From NCBI RefSeq assembly GCF_016612545.1, contig NZ_JAENRY010000028.1, positions 1 to 48,968 of the forward strand: a stretch of DNA of 48,968 nucleotides. Reading direction: 5' to 3'. The stretch comes from Streptomyces sp. MBT65 (GTDB lineage Bacteria > Actinomycetota > Actinomycetes > Streptomycetales > Streptomycetaceae). Below the pieces are notes generated by a model. It was given only the letters and a program-made list of their open reading frames with translations. It was not told where the DNA came from and made no database searches. Position 1 is the first letter of the stretch, and each line of letters opens with the position of its first letter. This document shows positions 47,886 through 48,968 of the stretch, piece after piece. The position numbers were made by a program, and so were the translations under genes.

Positions 47886-48968
47886 ATGACAGCAGCAGGG
47901 AAGCACCAGGTGAGCCGCGCGGAAACCTCTCGTCGAGGAAGCCGGCCGGGCCGGGCGGGAATCAGAGACGTGGCCGCCGCGGCCGGAGTCTCCATCACGA
48001 CCGTCTCCGACGCCCTCAACGGCAAGGGCCGGCTCCCGGACGCCACCCGACGCCATGTCCGAGAAGTCGCCGACCGGCTGGGCTATCGGCCCTCCGCGGC
48101 GGCTCGCACACTCCGTACCGGCAAGTCGGGCCTCATCGGCCTGACCGTGACGACGTACGGGGATGAACCTTTCACCTTCACCGAGTTCGCGTACTTCGCC
48201 GAGATGGCGCGGGCCGCCACCTCGGCCGCGCTCGCCCGCGGCTACGCCCTCGTGATCCTCCCCGCGACCTCGCGCCACGACGTGTGGTCGAACGTCGCCC
48301 TGGACGGCACGGTCGTCATCGACCCGTCCGACCAGGACCCGGTGGTCAGCGAGCTCGTCCGGCAGGGTTTACCGGTCGTCTCCGACGGCCGCCCGGCCGG
48401 CTCGCTCCCGGTGACCGCGTGGGTCGACAACGATCACGAGGCCGCGGTCCTGGGCATCCTGGACCACTTGGCCGACGCCGGCGCCCGCCGGATCGGTCTG
48501 CTCACGGGCACGAGCACGGACACGTACACACACCTCTCGACCACGGCATACCTGCGTTGGTGCGAGCGGGTGGGCCAGGATCCGGTGTACGAGTCGTACC
48601 CGGCGCACGATCCGTGCGCGGGGGCCGTCGCCGCCGACCGGCTGCTCGCCCGGCCCGACCGGCCCGACGCGGTGTACGGCCTGTTCGATCCCAACGGCAC
48701 GGATCTGCTGGCGGCGGCGCGGCGTTACGGGATGCGGGTGCCGGAGGATCTGCTGCTCGTGTGCTGCAGCGAGTCGACGGTGTACGCCAACACCGAGCCG
48801 CCGATCACCACGTTGTCGCTGAAGCCGCGGCGGATCGGTACGGCGGTGGTGCAGCTGCTCATCGACGCGATCGAGGGGGTCGATTCCGATCTGCCGATCG
48901 AGCAGGTGATACCGACGGAGCTGATCGTGCGGACGTCGTCGCAGCGGCGGCCGCCGCGGACGACGACG
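47886..48968 (+). CDS. LacI-family transcriptional regulator with a TTA codon (cut at the right edge)
   Basis: The frame is open from ATG 47886 through the last base (361 codons), so the end is missing. The LacI helix-turn-helix AGIRDVAAAAGVSITTVSDALNGKGR with the hinge GYRPSAAARTLRTGKSG is at about residues 24-80, after a 20-residue basic extension. The periplasmic-binding-like domain follows (GLIGLTVTTYG to PPITTLSLKPRRIGTAVVQLL), so little is lost. Codon 162 (48369-48371) is TTA, making translation dependent on the bldA tRNA in Streptomyces. No ribosome site is seen; TACTAT before the ATG suggests a leaderless mRNA. Effector and targets are unknown. Confidence 0.9.
   Translation, partial: MTAAGKHQVSRAETSRRGSRPGRAGIRDVAAAAGVSITTVSDALNGKGRLPDATRRHVREVADRLGYRPSAAARTLRTGKSGLIGLTVTTYGDEPFTFTEFAYFAEMARAATSAALARGYALVILPATSRHDVWSNVALDGTVVIDPSDQDPVVSELVRQGLPVVSDGRPAGSLPVTAWVDNDHEAAVLGILDHLADAGARRIGLLTGTSTDTYTHLSTTAYLRWCERVGQDPVYESYPAHDPCAGAVAADRLLARPDRPDAVYGLFDPNGTDLLAAARRYGMRVPEDLLLVCCSESTVYANTEPPITTLSLKPRRIGTAVVQLLIDAIEGVDSDLPIEQVIPTELIVRTSSQRRPPRTTT

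Overview
The window is chromosomal DNA of a Streptomyces-type actinomycete. The signs are very high G+C with almost exclusively G/C third codon positions, frequent GTG starts (and one TTG) behind AGGAGG-like ribosome sites, many 4-base ATGA/GTGA gene overlaps, and only one in-frame TTA codon that I found. The gene order (GDPD phosphodiesterase, DUF5926, PP2C phosphatase, aminopeptidase P, copper genes with dtpA, pheA, serS, two ABC pairs, kptA, cydDC/cydBA, hisC) matches, from memory, the conserved core near the origin of the S. coelicolor chromosome, read in the opposite direction to its numbering. No transposase, phage, CRISPR or biosynthetic cluster is visible.

Layout. 1-5 kb: start of a protein tentatively assigned as a serine protease (cut by the window), a GDPD-type phosphodiesterase, an ATP-binding anti-sigma-like protein, a SEC-C/DUF5926 protein, a terminator with a possible small RNA, a secreted protein and a small Prim-Pol-like protein. 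5-11.5 kb: a GAF-PP2C phosphatase, aminopeptidase P, and a MocR-type regulator followed by an MFS transporter. 11.5-14.5 kb (minus strand): a Tat-exported intradiol dioxygenase with a CitG/MdcB-like protein, an acetyltransferase and a second anti-sigma-like ATPase. 14.7-21 kb: a copper-handling block: Met-rich membrane protein, YcnI, Sco, PCuAC chaperone, a CopC-CopD fusion and the Dyp-type peroxidase DtpA. 21-25 kb: pheA, a large DnaA-box cluster, serS, a HAD phosphatase and tRNA-Ser(GCU). 25-29 kb (minus strand): five overlapping or closely spaced genes forming two ABC exporters plus a small protein. 29-34 kb: a four-gene operon in which every junction is a GTGA overlap (M24 peptidase-like protein, an alpha/beta-hydrolase fused to an SDR, a metal-dependent hydrolase, a MerR regulator). 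34-38 kb: kptA, a small protein, an F420-type oxidoreductase, a second HAD phosphatase behind a possible RNA switch, and an M23 peptidase. 38-47.4 kb (minus strand): GAF histidine kinase, cydDC, cydB and cydA under a perfect Rex operator, then hisC. The right edge cuts a LacI-family regulator carrying the TTA codon.

The most striking non-coding content is chromosome-maintenance DNA. There are three perfect parS sites (34.9, 43.42 and 43.49 kb; one inside the start of cydDC and one inside a 28-bp perfect palindrome) and two single-mismatch variants (inside dtpA and inside the hisC terminator). DnaA boxes occur at four places: two at 2.2 kb, at least six between pheA and serS, one at 29.1 kb and three to four at 33.75-33.83 kb. 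This places the window close to oriC and suggests that it takes part in ParB-directed organisation and DnaA titration. Three different short tandem-repeat arrays (periods 41, 25 and 16 bp) sit at or over the 3' ends of genes. The first 53 bases form a perfect fold-back palindrome that may be an assembly artefact.
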